64,000 nucleotides of DNA, from positions 496,001 through 560,000 of the forward strand of contig CAJXJW010000001.1 in NCBI GenBank assembly GCA_913055625.1, written 5' to 3'. This document shows positions 29,357 to 38,546 of the stretch, piece after piece. The translations under genes and the position numbers were made by a program. The notes under the pieces were generated by a model. It made no database searches, was not told where the DNA came from, and worked only from the letters and a program-made list of their open reading frames with translations. This DNA comes from an uncultured Pseudomonadota bacterium (GTDB taxonomy: Bacteria; Pseudomonadota; Gammaproteobacteria; Steroidobacterales; Woeseiaceae). Numbering within the stretch: the first letter of the stretch is position 1; every line of letters starts with the position of its first letter.

Positions 29357-30474
29357 CAACCGACCTGCGCACCGCCTGGATCGTGGCGTTCGCGATCCTG
29401 GGCGTACTGTTGTACCTGCTGGCGCCGGTGCTGACGCCGTTCATCGCGGCGGCATTGCTCGCCTACATCGGCGACCCGTTGGCCGACCGGCTGCAGAAGC
29501 TGCGCTTGCCGAGAACACTCGCGGTCGTCAGCGTGTTCCTGCTCACGTTCCTGCTCCTCGGCGCACTGGTCCTGCTGATCGGGCCATTGGTGCGGCAGCA
29601 GGTTGGTGCGCTGTTCGAGGCGCTGCCCACGATCGCCGCAGAGGTCGAGCAGGTCTGGCTGCCGCGTGCGGCGGAACTCCTCGGCGTTGAACAGGGCGAC
29701 GACATCGGCGTCGGCGCGTTCCTGGACCGCTACAGCGACATGGCCGCGAGTTGGAGCGGCAAGGCGCTCGCGTCGGTCACGAGCACCGGGAGCGTACTGG
29801 CTGCCGCCGTGATGAGCTTGTTTCTCGTGCCGATACTCACGTTCTACCTGCTACGGGACTGGGACCGGATTGTCGCGTACCTGGGCGCGCTCGTGCCGTT
29901 GAGCCAGCAGCAAACCGTGTTTGCGCTGGCGCGCGAAACCGACGACGTACTCGGGGCGTTCCTGCGCGGCCAGCTGCTGGTCATGTTCGCACTGGCCGCG
30001 ATCTACTCGATCGGGCTCAAGATCGTGGGTCTCGAGTTCGCGCTCGCCATTGGCGTCGTGTCCGGGCTCGTCAGCTTTGTGCCATATCTTGGATTCGTGT
30101 TCGGCATTTCGATGGCGCTCCTGACCGTCGCGCTGGAGCCGAACCCGCTCTGGTCCATCGTGGGCATCGTCGTGACGTTTTCCGTGGCACAGATGATCGA
30201 AGGATCGATCCTGACGCCGAAACTGGTCGGTGACCGGATCGGCCTGCACCCCGTGCTGGTGATCTTTGCCGTCGTCGCGGGCGGCCAGTTATTCGGCTTC
30301 TTCGGCATCCTGCTCGCATTGCCGGCCGCCGCGGTACTGTCGGTGATCGTGCGCTTCGCGTTCGAGCGTTACCTGCGGGAACACCCGGTCGCCGCGGACC
30401 GGCTCGACGAGTCGCTCGGCGAGCCGGCCGGCGAATCGACGGACGACGCTGAATCCGCGGACCCGGTTGCCTGA
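29353..30474 (+). CDS. AI-2E/PerM-family membrane transporter
   Basis: 373 residues, about seven or eight hydrophobic helices, of the AI-2E transporter (PerM/TqsA) family. PVLTPFIAAALLAYIGDPLADRL at the N-terminus and the central VPYLGFVFGISMALLTV and SILTPKLVGDRIGLHP are family marks. The C-terminal tail is acidic and Ser-rich. In other gammaproteobacteria a perM gene lies next to hda or bcp, as here. Substrate unknown; the autoinducer name should not be taken literally. Confidence 0.88.
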   Translation: MTTDLRTAWIVAFAILGVLLYLLAPVLTPFIAAALLAYIGDPLADRLQKLRLPRTLAVVSVFLLTFLLLGALVLLIGPLVRQQVGALFEALPTIAAEVEQVWLPRAAELLGVEQGDDIGVGAFLDRYSDMAASWSGKALASVTSTGSVLAAAVMSLFLVPILTFYLLRDWDRIVAYLGALVPLSQQQTVFALARETDDVLGAFLRGQLLVMFALAAIYSIGLKIVGLEFALAIGVVSGLVSFVPYLGFVFGISMALLTVALEPNPLWSIVGIVVTFSVAQMIEGSILTPKLVGDRIGLHPVLVIFAVVAGGQLFGFFGILLALPAAAVLSVIVRFAFERYLREHPVAADRLDESLGEPAGESTDDAESADPVA

Positions 30475-30497
30475 CCGGCGATGCCGGAGACCTTGGT

Positions 30498-31184
30498 TTG
30501 TCCCAACTCGCGCTGCCCATCGGTCTTGCCGACCACGCCGTTTTCGCCAGCTTCCACGCCGCCGGCAACGAAGCGGTGGTCGCCCATCTCGAGGGCGTTG
30601 CCCGGCAGCGTGTGACGACCGGCGCCTGGCTCGCCGGCGGCCGCGCGAGCGGCAGGAGCCACCTGCTGCAGGCCGTCTGCGCCGCCGCCGGCGACCGCGC
30701 CGCCTACCTTCCCGCGGAACTCCTCGTGCCGTCCGGGCCGCAGGCGATCGAGGGTTTCGCCGCACGCCGCATTCTCTGCATCGACGACATCGATCGGTTC
30801 GCGGGCCTTGCGGAGTGGGAGCGGGCGCTGTTCAACCTGTACAACGAGACGGAGGCGCGGGGAGGACAGCTCATCGTGGCGGCCGGCGCGCCGGTCCGGG
30901 AGGCCGGGTTCCAGCTGGCGGACCTGGCGAGCCGCCTGTCGCGGCTGCCGGCGTTCGTGCTGCAGCCGCTCCCCGACCCGGACCGGATGGCTGCGCTTCG
31001 GCTGCGTGCGGCGCACCGCGGCCTCGACCTGCCGGAAGAGACGGCGCGCTACCTGCTGACGCGCACGCGGCGCGACATGGCCAGCCTGTACGGGGTTCTC
31101 GATCGCCTCGACCGCGAAGCCCTTCGCGCGCAGCGCCGCCTGACCGTCCCGTTCGTGCGTGGCGTGCTCGACGAGTCCCGCTAG
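30498..31184 (+). CDS. hda: DnaA regulatory inactivator Hda
   Basis: DnaA-like AAA+ protein that, with the sliding clamp, stimulates ATP hydrolysis on DnaA. 228 residues. A clamp-binding motif stands at the N-terminus (SQLALPI). The Walker A region is GGRASGRSHLLQAV and the Walker B region ILCIDDIDRFAG; the arginine finger region LASRLSRLPAF and C-terminal TRTRRDMASLYGVLDRLD are visible. TTG 30498 has GGAGA 8-12 bases upstream. Convergent with wrbA; the reading frames overlap by four bases. Confidence 0.92.
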   Translation: MSQLALPIGLADHAVFASFHAAGNEAVVAHLEGVARQRVTTGAWLAGGRASGRSHLLQAVCAAAGDRAAYLPAELLVPSGPQAIEGFAARRILCIDDIDRFAGLAEWERALFNLYNETEARGGQLIVAAGAPVREAGFQLADLASRLSRLPAFVLQPLPDPDRMAALRLRAAHRGLDLPEETARYLLTRTRRDMASLYGVLDRLDREALRAQRRLTVPFVRGVLDESR

Positions 31185-31786
31185 GATACGCCGGACGCGT
31201 CCAGCCGCCTTGCCACGTCGGCGACGCGGCGGCCGAGCGCGCGGGCCAGTTGCCGCTCGTCGTCCGACAATCGGTCGTTCTCGCGGCTCCAGGTCACGTG
31301 GCTCGCGCCGTACGGGCCGCCGCCGCTCGTCGTCGAGGACAGCGCGCCCTCGGTGTACGGCAGGCCGACGATCAGCATGCCGTGATGCAGGAGTGGTATG
31401 GCCATCGTCAGCAGCGTGCTCTCCTGTCCGCCGTGCAACGAGGACGTCGAGGTGAAGACACCGGCCGGCTTCCCGGCGGCTTTGCCCGCAAGCCATTCCG
31501 AGCCGGTCTGGTCGAGGAAATACTTGAGCGGCGCCGCCATGTTGCCGAAGCGCGTGGGGCTGCCGAGCACCAGTCCCCGGCATTCGACCAGGTCCTGCAC
31601 AGTGGCGTAGGGCGGGCCGGATGGCGGCACCGCGGCACTGGTGGCCTCGCTGGTCGGGGACACGGCCGGGACCGTCCGCAGTCGCGATGCCATGCCGCCG
31701 ACCGAGTCTACGCCGCGGCAGACTTCGCGCGCGAGAGCTTCCGTTGCGCCGTTGCGGGAGTAATAGAGTACGAGGATGTCGCTCAC
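31181..31786 (-). CDS. wrbA: WrbA-type NAD(P)H:quinone oxidoreductase
   Basis: Flavodoxin-like FMN enzyme performing two-electron quinone reduction. 201 residues; FMN loops are YYSRNGATEALAREV, LGSPTRFGNMAAPLKYFLD and TSTSSLHGGQESTLL. GTG 31786 overlaps the stop of the ArsC-like gene (GTGA), so the pair is co-translated. Confidence 0.93.
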   Translation of the reverse strand: MSDILVLYYSRNGATEALAREVCRGVDSVGGMASRLRTVPAVSPTSEATSAAVPPSGPPYATVQDLVECRGLVLGSPTRFGNMAAPLKYFLDQTGSEWLAGKAAGKPAGVFTSTSSLHGGQESTLLTMAIPLLHHGMLIVGLPYTEGALSSTTSGGGPYGASHVTWSRENDRLSDDERQLARALGRRVADVARRLDASGVS

Positions 31787-32139
31787 GGGAGCAGGTCGCG
31801 CACGTTCTCGGGCGGGCGGCCGATGCAGGCACGGCCGGCGTCGTCATCGACGACGATCGGACGTTGCAGCGCCCGCGGGTGCCGCGAGATCCACTCAGCG
31901 AGCGCGGCGTCGTCCGCCGGGTCGGGCAGGTCGTCGGCGTCGGCGACTTCGGCTTCGCCGGTCCGGAGTAACTCGCGGACGGGGATGCCGAGCAGGGACG
32001 CCAGTTCGAGAATACGGGCGGCCGGGGGCGGCGCGTCGAGGTAGGGTACGACCCGGGGTGCAGCGCCGGCTTCCTCGAGCAGGGCCAGCGTGGCCCGGGA
32101 CTTCGAGCAGCGCGGGTTGTGGTAGATCGTCAGGGGCAT
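31783..32139 (-). CDS. ArsC/YfgD-family thioredoxin-fold reductase
   Basis: 118 residues of the glutaredoxin-dependent arsenate reductase family; catalytic Cys in YHNPRCSKSRATLALL and the C-terminal RPIVVDDDAGRACIGRPPE. No other arsenic gene lies nearby, and in gammaproteobacteria this homologue (YfgD) is found near hda/perM, so true arsenate reduction is unproven. ATG 32139. Confidence 0.88.
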   Translation of the reverse strand: MPLTIYHNPRCSKSRATLALLEEAGAAPRVVPYLDAPPPAARILELASLLGIPVRELLRTGEAEVADADDLPDPADDAALAEWISRHPRALQRPIVVDDDAGRACIGRPPENVRDLLP

Positions 32140-32277
32140 GGTCAACAGGCGCCTCAGGCAGGAACTGGCGGGACTGTAACAACTCTTTCCGGCGAGGTCC
32201 GCCTTTCTTGACGCGGTGCGGAACGGCTTGCTAGCGTTGACCAGTTGCAAAGTACCGTAGAGTATTCTCTGTAGTCC

Positions 32278-32583
32278 ATGCGCCTGGCGTCACTTTCAAA
32301 ACCGAGCTGGTGGCTCGTCGCGGGCCTGTTATTCCTCGGCGCGTGCGAGTCCGCGCCGCCGGTGCAGGAGATGAGCGATGCCCGGCAGGCCATCGAGGTG
32401 GCGAAGGAGGCGGGGGCGGAATCGCGTGCCCGCATCCAGCTCGACCAGGCACTGGAGTTCCTCGCCGAGGCGGAACGCGAGTTGACGGCCGCGGAATACA
32501 CGCGCGCCCGGCGCAGCGCCGTCCAGGCCAAGGCCAAGGCGCTCGAAGCCCGGGCGCTGTCAGAGGCCAGCCAGCCTCAATAG
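32278..32583 (+). CDS. DUF4398 lipoprotein
   Basis: 101-residue lipoprotein: signal sequence with lipobox LFLGAC (Cys about residue 23), then a charged helical domain (SDARQAIEVAKEAGAESRAR) of the DUF4398 type. Probably periplasmic, lipid-anchored; function unknown. Monocistronic, facing the lytic transglycosylase gene across 12 bases. Confidence 0.82.
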   Translation: MRLASLSKPSWWLVAGLLFLGACESAPPVQEMSDARQAIEVAKEAGAESRARIQLDQALEFLAEAERELTAAEYTRARRSAVQAKAKALEARALSEASQPQ

Positions 32584-32595
32584 GCGGGTGTTTCC

Positions 32596-33174
32596 CTAGG
32601 CGCGAAACCAGCGCCGGGACAACTTGTCCACGACGAGATTCGGGTACTTGCGTTTGCCGAGGCTGCCGTTGTAGCGTCCGAGCGCGCGCCGCAGGTCGCC
32701 GTTTTCCTTGTCCAGGTAGTAACGCAGGATCGTGCAGCCGTAACGCAGGTTCGTATCGATGTGCAGCAGGTTGTCGTCCGGGCGCCCGATTTCCTCCAGC
32801 CAGAACGGCATGATCTGCATCAGTCCGAGCGCGCCGGCAACGGAGACGGCGTAGCGGTCGAAGTTGCTCTCGACCTCGATCACGGCAAGGACCAGTTCCG
32901 GCGGCAGTTCGACGCGGCTGGCCTCGTAATGGACCCGGGTCAGGATCGCGATCCGTTCCTCCGGATCGTCGACGATCCGGGCCAGGCGGGCCGACATGTC
33001 GGTCAGCCAGACCTCCGCCTCGAAGCGATCGGGGAAACTGTCCGCGTCCGACACGGCCGCGAGCAGCACCTTGCGCAGCTCCGGGTCGGGGTGGCCCTGG
33101 GCCATCGCGGGCGCGGACTGGAGCGCCAGGATCACTGACATAACAACAAGTTGCGGAAATCTCTTAATCTTCAA
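32596..33174 (-). CDS. Soluble lytic transglycosylase-like protein
   Basis: Exported peptidoglycan lyase of the SLT family, 192 residues if TTG 33174 is the start. That start gives a good signal peptide (KIKRFPQLVVMSVILALQ, cleavage after APAMA). The catalytic Glu is in AVIEVESNFDRYAVS, followed by GALGLMQIMPFW and the YGCTILRYYLDKENGD lobe. GGAG is only one base from the TTG, so ATG 33141, with a shorter signal, remains possible. Confidence 0.88.
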   Translation of the reverse strand: MKIKRFPQLVVMSVILALQSAPAMAQGHPDPELRKVLLAAVSDADSFPDRFEAEVWLTDMSARLARIVDDPEERIAILTRVHYEASRVELPPELVLAVIEVESNFDRYAVSVAGALGLMQIMPFWLEEIGRPDDNLLHIDTNLRYGCTILRYYLDKENGDLRRALGRYNGSLGKRKYPNLVVDKLSRRWFRA

Positions 33175-33191
33175 TCTCCGTCATTGTCGGG

Positions 33192-34898
33192 TCATGTTAC
33201 CGCCGGCGACCCCAGCAGTGCGAGAACGTCTTCACGTTTCAGGGCGCGCGACTCGCTGTCGCGCCTGTGCCGGTACTCCAGTTCGCCGGCCGCGAGACCG
33301 CGATCCGATACGACGAGACGGTGCGGGATACCGATCAGCTCGGCATCCGCGAACTTGACGCCCGGGCGCGCGTCCCGGTCGTCGAGCAGCACGTCGAGAC
33401 CGGCGGCGGACAGCTCCGCGTACAGGGCGTCCGCGGCCTCGCGCACGGCGTCCGATCGGTGCGCGTTGATCGGCACGATCACGACATCGAACGGGGCGAT
33501 CGGGGCAGGCCAGATGATGCCGTTCTCGTCGTGGTTCTGCTCGATGGCGGCGCCGACGATACGGGTGATGCCGATGCCGTAGCAGCCCATCTCGAGCACC
33601 CGCTCGCGGCCGTCGGGGTCAAGGACCTTCGCGCCCATGGCTTCGGAATACTTCGTGCCGAGCTGGAAGATGTGTCCCACCTCGATGCCGCGCGCAATCG
33701 ACACCGTGCCGGTGCCGCCGGGGACCGGGTCGCCGGCCACCACGTTGCGGATGTCGACGGTCGCCGCCGGCGACGGCAGGTCGCGGCCGAAGTTCACGCC
33801 GCGGAAATGCGCGTCGGCTTCGTTGGCGCCGCAGACGAAGTCCGACAACGCGGCCGCGGCGTGGTCGAAGTACACGGGGATATCGAGACCGATCGGCCCC
33901 GCGAAGCCGGGCTCGGCGCCGGTCGCGGCACGGACGGTCTTCGGGTCGGCCATCGTCAGCGGTGACGCGACGCCGTCGAGCTTCTGCGCCTTAACCGCGT
34001 TCAGTTCGTGGTCGCCACGGATGACGAGCGCGACCGGGCCGTCGTCGCCATCCACGATCAACGTCTTCACGACCTGTTCCGCCGTCACGCCCAGCACGCC
34101 GCAGACGTCCTCGATGCTGCGGGCGCCCGGCGTACTCACCTTCTCGAAGGCCGCGGTCGGAGCGGGCGGCGCGCCGACCGGCAGGGTGGCGGCGGTTTCG
34201 ACGTTCGACGCGTAGCCATCGTCGTCGCTGTAGGCGATCGCGTCTTCGCCGGAATCGGCGAGGACGTGAAATTCCTGCGACCGGCTGCCGCCGATCTCGC
34301 CGGAGTCCGCGTCGACGACGCGGAAGTGCAGGCCGAGCCGCTCGAATATGCGGGTGTAGGCGTCGTGCATGGCCTGGTAGGACGCCGCGAGCCCGTCCGC
34401 ATCCAGGTCGAACGAGTACGCGTCTTTCATGACGAATTCCCGGGCACGCATGACGCCGAAGCGCGGCCGGATCTCGTCGCGGAACTTGGTCTGGATCTGG
34501 TACCAGTTCAGCGGCAGCTGCCGGTAGCTCTTCAGCTCACGGCGCGCGATGTCGGTGATGACCTCCTCGTGCGTGGGGCCGAAGCAGAAGTCGCGCTCGT
34601 GGCGATCGCGAATTCGCAGAAGCAGGTGGCCGTACTCATCCCAGCGGCCGGACTCTTCCCAGAGTTCGGCCGGCTGCACCGCCGGCATCACGAGTTCGAG
34701 CGCGCCCGCCCGGTCCATTTCCTCGCGCACGATGGCCTCGACCTTGCGCAGCACGCGCAGGCCCAGCGGCATCCAGGTGAAGATGCCCGACGTCAGCCGC
34801 CGGATCAGGCCGGCGCGCAGCATCAGCTGGTGGCTCACGATCTCGGCTTCTGCCGGGACTTCCTTGAGGGTCGTCAGCCCGAATCGGGAATAGCGCAT
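33192..34898 (-). CDS. proS: Prolyl-tRNA synthetase (bacterial type with editing domain)
   Basis: Class II synthetase, 568 residues. Motif 1 region [20 protein letters not shown], motif 2 [21 protein letters not shown], and motif 3 [17 protein letters not shown] are present. Between motifs 2 and 3 lies the YbaK-like editing insert (about residues 225-390) that clears mischarged Ala-tRNA. The anticodon-binding domain closes the protein. ATG 34898, divergent from the PSD-like gene. Confidence 0.97.
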   Translation of the reverse strand: MRYSRFGLTTLKEVPAEAEIVSHQLMLRAGLIRRLTSGIFTWMPLGLRVLRKVEAIVREEMDRAGALELVMPAVQPAELWEESGRWDEYGHLLLRIRDRHERDFCFGPTHEEVITDIARRELKSYRQLPLNWYQIQTKFRDEIRPRFGVMRAREFVMKDAYSFDLDADGLAASYQAMHDAYTRIFERLGLHFRVVDADSGEIGGSRSQEFHVLADSGEDAIAYSDDDGYASNVETAATLPVGAPPAPTAAFEKVSTPGARSIEDVCGVLGVTAEQVVKTLIVDGDDGPVALVIRGDHELNAVKAQKLDGVASPLTMADPKTVRAATGAEPGFAGPIGLDIPVYFDHAAAALSDFVCGANEADAHFRGVNFGRDLPSPAATVDIRNVVAGDPVPGGTGTVSIARGIEVGHIFQLGTKYSEAMGAKVLDPDGRERVLEMGCYGIGITRIVGAAIEQNHDENGIIWPAPIAPFDVVIVPINAHRSDAVREAADALYAELSAAGLDVLLDDRDARPGVKFADAELIGIPHRLVVSDRGLAAGELEYRHRRDSESRALKREDVLALLGSPAVT

Positions 34899-34930
34899 GC
34901 AATATCGTCCGTGGTCGTGCAGGGGGGAAC

Positions 34931-35671
34931 GTGGAAACCGGGCATTCTAGCCAAAAACCACCAGCCGTACAGGCGGATGCCGGCGCGCTATTGACTCCCC
35001 GGGGAAAGCACTGGAAGGTCGGGGCTGGGCCGGCCGCAGGGACGCACAGAGCGTTGCGAGGAAGACGAAACCCGTTTGTCGCCAGGGAAGGGATCCCGTG
35101 GCTGCTCGCATCACTGCTGGCGTGCTGGCTCACCTACCGCTACGCCGCGCCGGCCTGGGTAGCGGTTCCCGCAGCCGTCACGGCGCTCCTGTACCTCGTG
35201 TTTCGCGACCCGCGCCGCGCAGTGCCGGCGGCGCCGCTCGGTGTCGTGAGCCCGGTCGACGGCGACGTGGTCTCGGTCGAACCGGCTGGCGAGTCGGCGC
35301 CCGCGCACCGAATCGTGATCCGAATCGACGCACTGGGGACGTACACGGCCCGCAGCCCGGTCGAAGGCCGCATCCACGACCTGCGTTCCGCGCCGCCGGA
35401 CGTCGCGGGCCGCTACCCCGGCAACGCGCTGTGGCTGCAGACGGACGAGGGCGACGACGTGGCGCTCGCGTTTGCCGGCTACCGCTTCGGGATTCCGCCC
35501 CGTTCGTTCGCGCGCTACGGCGAGCGGCTCGGCCATGGCGCCCGCTGTGCGAACTTGCGCCTGACCCGGTTTGCCGAGGTATACCTGCCCCCGCAGAGCC
35601 GCGTGCTCGTCGGGGTCGGCGAGCGGGTCGCGGCCGGGAGCCAGTTGATCGCGCAGTTGCCGCATCCGTGA
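34931..35671 (+). CDS. Phosphatidylserine decarboxylase-like protein lacking the pyruvoyl motif
   Basis: 246 residues. A membrane segment (about 56-87) is followed by [24 protein letters not shown], the signature opening of PSD-family domains. In true PSD the C-terminal part holds a G-S-T site that self-cleaves to make the pyruvoyl cofactor; here the equivalent stretch reads [19 protein letters not shown], with no G-S-T. It may be inactive as a decarboxylase or do another lipid-related job. GTG 34931 has a strong AGGGGGG ribosome site. Residues 1-50 look unstructured and unlike the family. Confidence 0.75.
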   Translation: METGHSSQKPPAVQADAGALLTPRGKHWKVGAGPAAGTHRALRGRRNPFVAREGIPWLLASLLACWLTYRYAAPAWVAVPAAVTALLYLVFRDPRRAVPAAPLGVVSPVDGDVVSVEPAGESAPAHRIVIRIDALGTYTARSPVEGRIHDLRSAPPDVAGRYPGNALWLQTDEGDDVALAFAGYRFGIPPRSFARYGERLGHGARCANLRLTRFAEVYLPPQSRVLVGVGERVAAGSQLIAQLPHP

Positions 35672-35758
35672 ACGGGCCGCGGACCGCCGCCGGCGCCGCC
35701 ATGTAATCGACTGCGCCGCATGGCAAACTAGACCCCTGCGTTCCCACTGTCCTAGCGA

Positions 35759-36442
35759 ATGATCCTCGACGAACACCGACGCCGCGCCTACCTGGAGGCC
35801 ATGGGCATCGACGTGTGGTTGCCGGCCGGCGCCGCCGACGCCACCGTCGTCGACGGACCGGAATCCGACGCGCCGGCGGCGGGCGAACTCGGTTGGGACG
35901 AGCTCGCATCCTGCGTGGCGCAGTGCACGCGCTGCCCGCTGCACCGTGAACGGACGCAGACGGTATTCGGCGTGGGCGACCGCCGGGCGTCCTGGATGCT
36001 GGTCGGCGAAGCGCCCGGCATGGAGGAAGACCGCCGCGGCGAGCCCTTCGTCGGGCGCGCGGGGAAGCTGTTGGACGAAATCCTGCGCGCCGCCGGCCTG
36101 TCGCGCGGGCAGGTGTACATCGCGAATACCGTCAAGTGCCGACCGCCCGGGAACCGCAATCCCGAGCCGGGCGAGCTCGCCGCGTGCCGCGGCTATCTCG
36201 ATCGCCAACTCGAACTGGTCGACCCGGACATCATCATCGCCGTCGGCAAGGTGGCGGCGCACGCGCTGCTGGGCAGCGACGCGCCCGTCGGCCGGCTGCG
36301 CGGCCGTCGCCACCAGTTCGGCGACGTGCCGCTCGTCGTGACCTACCATCCCGCCTACCTGCTGCGCAGCCCGACGCAGAAGCGCCTGGTGTGGGAAGAC
36401 CTGTGCCTGGCGCGCGAGCTTGCGGCGGAGCGTCGCGCGTGA
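35759..36442 (+). CDS. Uracil-DNA glycosylase, family 4 (Fe-S)
   Basis: Removes uracil from DNA. 227 residues: a short acidic N-terminal region, then Cys ligands in CTRCPLHRERTQ, the active-site loop VGEAPGMEEDRRGEPFVG, two more Cys in NTVKCRPPGNRNPEPGELAAC, and the C-terminal TYHPAYLLRSPTQKR. The four Cys fit the 4Fe-4S cluster of family 4. The stop overlaps the rimI GTG (GTGA). Confidence 0.93.
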   Translation: MILDEHRRRAYLEAMGIDVWLPAGAADATVVDGPESDAPAAGELGWDELASCVAQCTRCPLHRERTQTVFGVGDRRASWMLVGEAPGMEEDRRGEPFVGRAGKLLDEILRAAGLSRGQVYIANTVKCRPPGNRNPEPGELAACRGYLDRQLELVDPDIIIAVGKVAAHALLGSDAPVGRLRGRRHQFGDVPLVVTYHPAYLLRSPTQKRLVWEDLCLARELAAERRA

Positions 36443-36912
36443 TCTTTCCGATGCAGGAGCCGCCCGTGGCGATCCGGGCCATGGTGCACGACGATCTCGC
36501 GCAGGTGTCGGACATCGAACGCCGCAGCTACGATTTTCCCTGGAGCCACGGTGTTTTTCGCGATTGCCTCCTCGCCGGCTACCAGTGCGTGGTGCTGGAG
36601 CGAGACGGGCGCGTCGGCGGCTACAGCATCCTGTCCATCGCGGCGGGGGAGGCGCACATCCTGAATCTCTGCGTTGACCCGCGGTACCGTGCGCACGGCT
36701 ACGGCGAGCGGCTGCTGGACGAAGTCCTGCTCCGCGCCCGGCGCGCCGACGTCGCGGAGATATTCCTCGAGGTTCGGCCGTCGAACCACGCCGCGATCGC
36801 GCTGTACCGCAAGAAGGGCTTTCACCAGATCGCGAACCGGCCGGCCTATTACCAGGCGCGGGAGGGCCGGGAGGACGCGGCCGTACTGGCGAAAAAGCTC
36901 AAGTCTCACTAG
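36439..36912 (+). CDS. rimI: Ribosomal protein S18 alanine N-acetyltransferase
   Basis: GNAT acetyltransferase, 157 residues. Acetyl-CoA loop VDPRYRAHGYGERLLDEVL, substrate-side IERRSYDFPWSHGVFRDCL and the typical C-terminal EVRPSNHAAIALYRKKGFH with NRPAYY are RimI marks. GTG 36439 overlaps the preceding stop and has GGAG nine bases upstream; ATG 36451 is the alternative. Confidence 0.93.
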   Translation: MIFPMQEPPVAIRAMVHDDLAQVSDIERRSYDFPWSHGVFRDCLLAGYQCVVLERDGRVGGYSILSIAAGEAHILNLCVDPRYRAHGYGERLLDEVLLRARRADVAEIFLEVRPSNHAAIALYRKKGFHQIANRPAYYQAREGREDAAVLAKKLKSH

Positions 36913-36942
36913 ACTGCGCGCCTTTTCGCCAACCCCCGTTCC

Positions 36943-38523
36943 ATGCCCACGCTTTCACAACAGGTCAGCCAGCGCCGCACGTTCGCGATCATCTCGCACC
37001 CGGATGCCGGCAAGACGACGCTGACCGAAAAACTGCTGCTGTACGGCGGCGCGATCCAGCTCGCCGGCACGGTCAAGGGGCGCAAGGCGAGCCGGCATGC
37101 GACGTCAGACTGGATGGCGCTCGAGCAGCAGCGCGGTATCTCGGTCACGTCGTCGGTGATGCAGTTCCCCTACGACAGCCATGTCGTGAACCTGCTGGAT
37201 ACGCCCGGCCACGAAGACTTTTCGGAAGACACGTACCGGACGCTGACCGCCGTCGATTCCGCGCTGATGGTGATCGATTGCGCGAAAGGCGTCGAGGCCC
37301 GGACCATCAAGCTGATGGAAGTCTGCCGGCTGCGTGACACGCCGATCATGACGTTCATCAACAAGCTCGACCGCGACGGCCGGGAGCCCATCGAGTTGCT
37401 CGACGAGATCGAGAACGTGCTCGGTATCGAGTGCACGCCGGTGACGTGGCCGATCGGCATGGGAAAGACGCTGAAGGGCGTATATCACCTCGCGCAGGAC
37501 CGCATCTATCTCTACGAGCGCGCCGGCCGCGAAAAGGCGTCCGGCATCCGCGTGGTCGACGGGCTCGATTCCGAGGAAGCTGCCTCCGTTCTCGGCGACG
37601 ACGCGGATGCGTTCCGCGAGGAGCTGGAACTGGTGCGTGGCGCGTGCCCGGAGTTCGATCTGGACGCGTACCGGGCGGCGCGCCAGACGCCGGTGCTGTT
37701 CGGCTCCGCGCTGTCGAACTTTGGCGTGAAGCAGCTGCTCGACGAGTTCGTGCGCTGCGCGCCACCGCCACAGCCGAGCGTCACGGAGCAGCGAACGATC
37801 GAGCCGACGGAACCGGCGATGACCGGTTTCGTCTTCAAGATCCAGGCGAACATGGACCCCGGCCACCGCGACCGCATCGCGTTCCTGCGCATCTGCTCCG
37901 GTGAGTACCGCAAGGGCATGCGGCTCCTGCACGTGCGTTCCGGCAAGGAGATGAAGATCCCGGAGGCGATCACGTTCCTCGCGGCGGACCGTCAGCACAC
38001 GGAATCGGCCTGTGCCGGCGACATTATCGGCCTGCACAACCACGGCACGATCAATATCGGCGACAGCTTCAGCGAGGGCGAGACGCTGCGCTTCACCGGC
38101 ATCCCGAACTTCGCGCCGGAAATCTTCCGGCGGGCGGTGCTGAAGGACCCGCTGCGCCTGAAAGCATTGCAGAAGGGCCTGGCCCAGCTTTGCGAGGAGG
38201 GCGCCACGCAGCTCTTTCGCCCGATGCGTAACAACGACCTGATCCTCGGCGCCGTCGGCCCGCTGCAATTCGACGTCGTCGCGCACCGGCTGCGCGAAGA
38301 GTACAAGGTCGAATGCCAGTTCGAGGCCGTGCAGGTCGCGACCGCGCGCTGGGTCGAGTGCGACGACCGCAAGATGCTCGACGACTTCGAGCGCAAGGCA
38401 CATGACAACCTGGCGCTGGATCACGGCGAGCGGCTGGTCTACATTGCGCCTACGCGCGTGAACCTGGGCCTGACCCAGGAACGTTGGCCGGACATCGAAT
38501 TCCGCGAGACGCGCGAACACTGA
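36943..38523 (+). CDS. prfC: Peptide chain release factor 3
   Basis: GTPase that recycles RF1/RF2 from the ribosome. 526 residues (E. coli 529). G1 [19 protein letters not shown], switch region [14 protein letters not shown]3 [16 protein letters not shown] and G4 [10 protein letters not shown] are intact; the C-terminal [17 protein letters not shown] is RF3-specific. ATG 36943. Confidence 0.97.
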   Translation: MPTLSQQVSQRRTFAIISHPDAGKTTLTEKLLLYGGAIQLAGTVKGRKASRHATSDWMALEQQRGISVTSSVMQFPYDSHVVNLLDTPGHEDFSEDTYRTLTAVDSALMVIDCAKGVEARTIKLMEVCRLRDTPIMTFINKLDRDGREPIELLDEIENVLGIECTPVTWPIGMGKTLKGVYHLAQDRIYLYERAGREKASGIRVVDGLDSEEAASVLGDDADAFREELELVRGACPEFDLDAYRAARQTPVLFGSALSNFGVKQLLDEFVRCAPPPQPSVTEQRTIEPTEPAMTGFVFKIQANMDPGHRDRIAFLRICSGEYRKGMRLLHVRSGKEMKIPEAITFLAADRQHTESACAGDIIGLHNHGTINIGDSFSEGETLRFTGIPNFAPEIFRRAVLKDPLRLKALQKGLAQLCEEGATQLFRPMRNNDLILGAVGPLQFDVVAHRLREEYKVECQFEAVQVATARWVECDDRKMLDDFERKAHDNLALDHGERLVYIAPTRVNLGLTQERWPDIEFRETREH

Positions 38524-38546
38524 CCGTTCATCGCCGAGGGTAACGA

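Noticed and set aside
31783..32139. Arsenic resistance operon
   Set aside because: Only an ArsC-like (YfgD) gene is present, without arsR, arsB or acr3; its neighbours are wrbA and hda.
32237..32268. Promoter TTGACC...TATTCT before the DUF4398 lipoprotein
   Set aside because: The spacer is 20 bases, beyond the usual range, so it was not listed as a feature.
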